A DNA stretch of 64,000 nucleotides. Source: Filifactor villosus (GTDB taxonomy: Bacteria > Bacillota > Clostridia > Peptostreptococcales > Filifactoraceae). Of the stretch, positions 62,843 to 64,000 are shown one piece after another. The stretch spans positions 1 to 64,000 of the forward strand of contig NZ_JBHSHL010000005.1 in assembly GCF_042652965.1 (NCBI RefSeq), given 5' to 3'. A model generated the notes under the pieces. That model was not told the origin of the DNA, made no database searches, and was given only the letters and a program-made list of their open reading frames with translations. Every line of letters starts with the position of its first letter. Within the stretch, counting starts at the first letter, position 1. The position numbers were made by a program, and so were the translations under genes.

Positions 62843-63218
62843 TAATACTACTCTCCGCTGGCAGTCCAGTCCTATCCGTTTTGTCGCCGCAAACATTCGT
62901 TTTCTCTTTTGTAAAGAAAAAATCGGTGTTATCGGGAATTCAAATGACGAACAAGATAAGGAGACATCGGACAAAGGCAAGCTGTAAACAAACTGTAATG
63001 ATATGTAATGATATCGGTATGGACTTGATACAAGTTTTGTTAAGCCCTCGCTTTTCATATCAATAGGGAGGGAGTTCAAGAAGGCGGGAGTTCTCAATCG
63101 AACAAAAAAACAAAGACCTGCCTTTTAACTGTCCGAAAATAGGGTATAAACATAACGTATGCAATAAAACAGGTTTTGAAAACGGAGCGTTTTCGGATGA
63201 GCAGCGAAGGGAGATCAT
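62843..63218. other. Intergenic region before the P-type ATPase
   Basis: No gene seen. It begins with TAATACTACTCTCCGCTGG, a possible end of a family D-like element next to A9. The rest contains the ATPase ribosome site (AGGGAGATC) and no clear promoter. Confidence 0.4.
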
Positions 63219-64000
63219 ATGGAAAAACAACTGTGGTACCAAAAAACAGTTCAGGAAGTCCTGGACCATTTCGGGGTTGATAAAATGAGCGGGCTAAGCG
63301 AGGAGAAGGTCCGTGACAATACACAGAAGTACGGACTGAACAAGTTGAAGGAAGAGAAGAAAAAAGGCTTTATATCGAAGCTGATCGATCAGTTTAAAGA
63401 TTTTTTGGTGCTGATCCTGCTGTTTGCAAGCGTGGTGTCCTTCGCGGTCGGAGAGAGGACCGATGCACTCATCATTATTGCCATCGTGCTTGTAAATGCG
63501 CTTCTCGGTCTGTATCAGGAAGGAAAAGCGGAGGAGGCGATCGAGGCTCTTCAAAAGATGGCGGCGCCCAATGCCAATGTTCTTCGTGACGGTCATCCGA
63601 TGTCGGTACCTGCGGAACATCTTGTGCCGGGAGATATTGTCATCTTGGAGACCGGAGACATTGTTCCCGCCGATCTGAGATTGATTGAGAGTGCAAACCT
63701 GAAGATAGAAGAGGCATCGCTGACCGGAGAGTCCGTCTCTGTAGAGAAGTCGGCAGAGGTGTCTTACGATAGAGATATCCAATTGGGAGATCGCGAGAAT
63801 ATGGCGTTTTCTTCCACAATACTGACCTACGGTCGAGGTAAGGGAGTTGTTGTAGAAACCGGACATAGCACGGAGATCGGAAAGATTGCCAGTATGATCC
63901 AGAGCTACGAGACAGAGCAGACTCCATTGCAGAAGAAGCTGGCAAAACTCGGAAAAGACTTGGGGATCATCGTACTTGTCGTCTGTGCCCTTGTCTTCGG
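63219..64000 (+). CDS. P-type cation ATPase (calcium-type), 5' part
   Basis: The first 260 residues are open to the window end. An N-terminal cation-ATPase segment (WYQKTVQEVLDHFGVDKMSGLSEEKVRDNTQKYGLNKL) is followed by two membrane helices (DFLVLILLFASVVSFAVG, ALIIIAIVLVNALLGLYQE). The actuator domain has VPGDIVILETGDIVPADLRLIE and the TGES loop in EEASLTGESVSVEK. The layout fits SERCA/PMR1-like calcium or manganese exporters. The phosphorylated DKTGT Asp lies beyond the window, so completeness cannot be judged. Confidence 0.88.
   Translation, partial: MEKQLWYQKTVQEVLDHFGVDKMSGLSEEKVRDNTQKYGLNKLKEEKKKGFISKLIDQFKDFLVLILLFASVVSFAVGERTDALIIIAIVLVNALLGLYQEGKAEEAIEALQKMAAPNANVLRDGHPMSVPAEHLVPGDIVILETGDIVPADLRLIESANLKIEEASLTGESVSVEKSAEVSYDRDIQLGDRENMAFSSTILTYGRGKGVVVETGHSTEIGKIASMIQSYETEQTPLQKKLAKLGKDLGIIVLVVCALVF

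Overview
The window is a stretch of Gram-positive-type, low-G+C chromosome, most likely from an anaerobic member of the Firmicutes (Clostridia or Tissierellia). Pointers are the walR-walK-yycH-yycI cluster, rpsF-ssb-rpsR, the murB-PHP-rapZ-yvcK-whiA-HPr cluster, giant SLH-anchored surface proteins, rubrerythrin, and AGGAGG-type ribosome binding sites with frequent TTG/GTG starts. I do not recognise the genus. A perfect 16-bp parS site, parAB and the walRK and rpsF-ssb-rpsR clusters suggest a region on the origin side of the chromosome. No tRNA, rRNA or CRISPR array was seen.

Bases 1 to about 10,200 are a decayed accessory island. It holds a MobC-like accessory protein, a frameshifted relaxase, a serine resolvase with a likely res site, RelBE, a HipA-like kinase with a small partner gene, and IS5-family remnants in inverted orientation (bases 1-50 and 8193-8926). 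Its most striking part is a cassette: a strong minus-strand promoter, a roughly 220-nt leader with two tandem 52-53-nt repeats and a hairpin, then a 213-residue PBECR4-like nuclease gene and a terminator. The leader occurs four times: twice with an intact nuclease gene, once with that gene cleanly deleted, and once with it replaced by a truncated transposase. The layout resembles a type III (RNA-antitoxin) toxin-antitoxin system. The island also carries a second, rearranged copy of its relE-relB-...-hipA-partner block. In that copy relE is split by a 112-bp repeat and relB is fused to hipA across a 12-bp microhomology.

Bases 10,700-16,000 (minus strand) encode the WalRK two-component system, with YycH and YycI and a small exported protein between walK and yycH. 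Bases 16,700-23,540 (plus strand) encode ParA, ParB, exonuclease III, an RlmH lacking its C-terminal tail, and the TrkA-TrkH potassium system. Next come parS and a second RlmH that has the tail but lacks the glycine-rich SAM loop. An S58 peptidase and an ECF transporter S component follow.

Bases 27,100-28,000 are a nest of short palindromic repeats. Then come a MATE transporter that appears to start at ATT and a complete branched-chain amino-acid ABC transporter (livK-H-M-G-F), all on the minus strand. Bases 35,686-51,354 hold two enormous secreted SLH proteins (2384 and 2748 residues). The remainder, on the plus strand, is housekeeping: rpsF-ssb-rpsR, rubrerythrin, a UPF0182 membrane protein, murB-PHP-rapZ-yvcK-NUDIX-whiA, HPr, and the start of a P-type cation ATPase that runs off the window.

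At least three families of non-autonomous repeats (about 110-260 bp) share the ends TACTATT...AATAGTA and fill many intergenic gaps, which points to a common mobilising enzyme outside the window.
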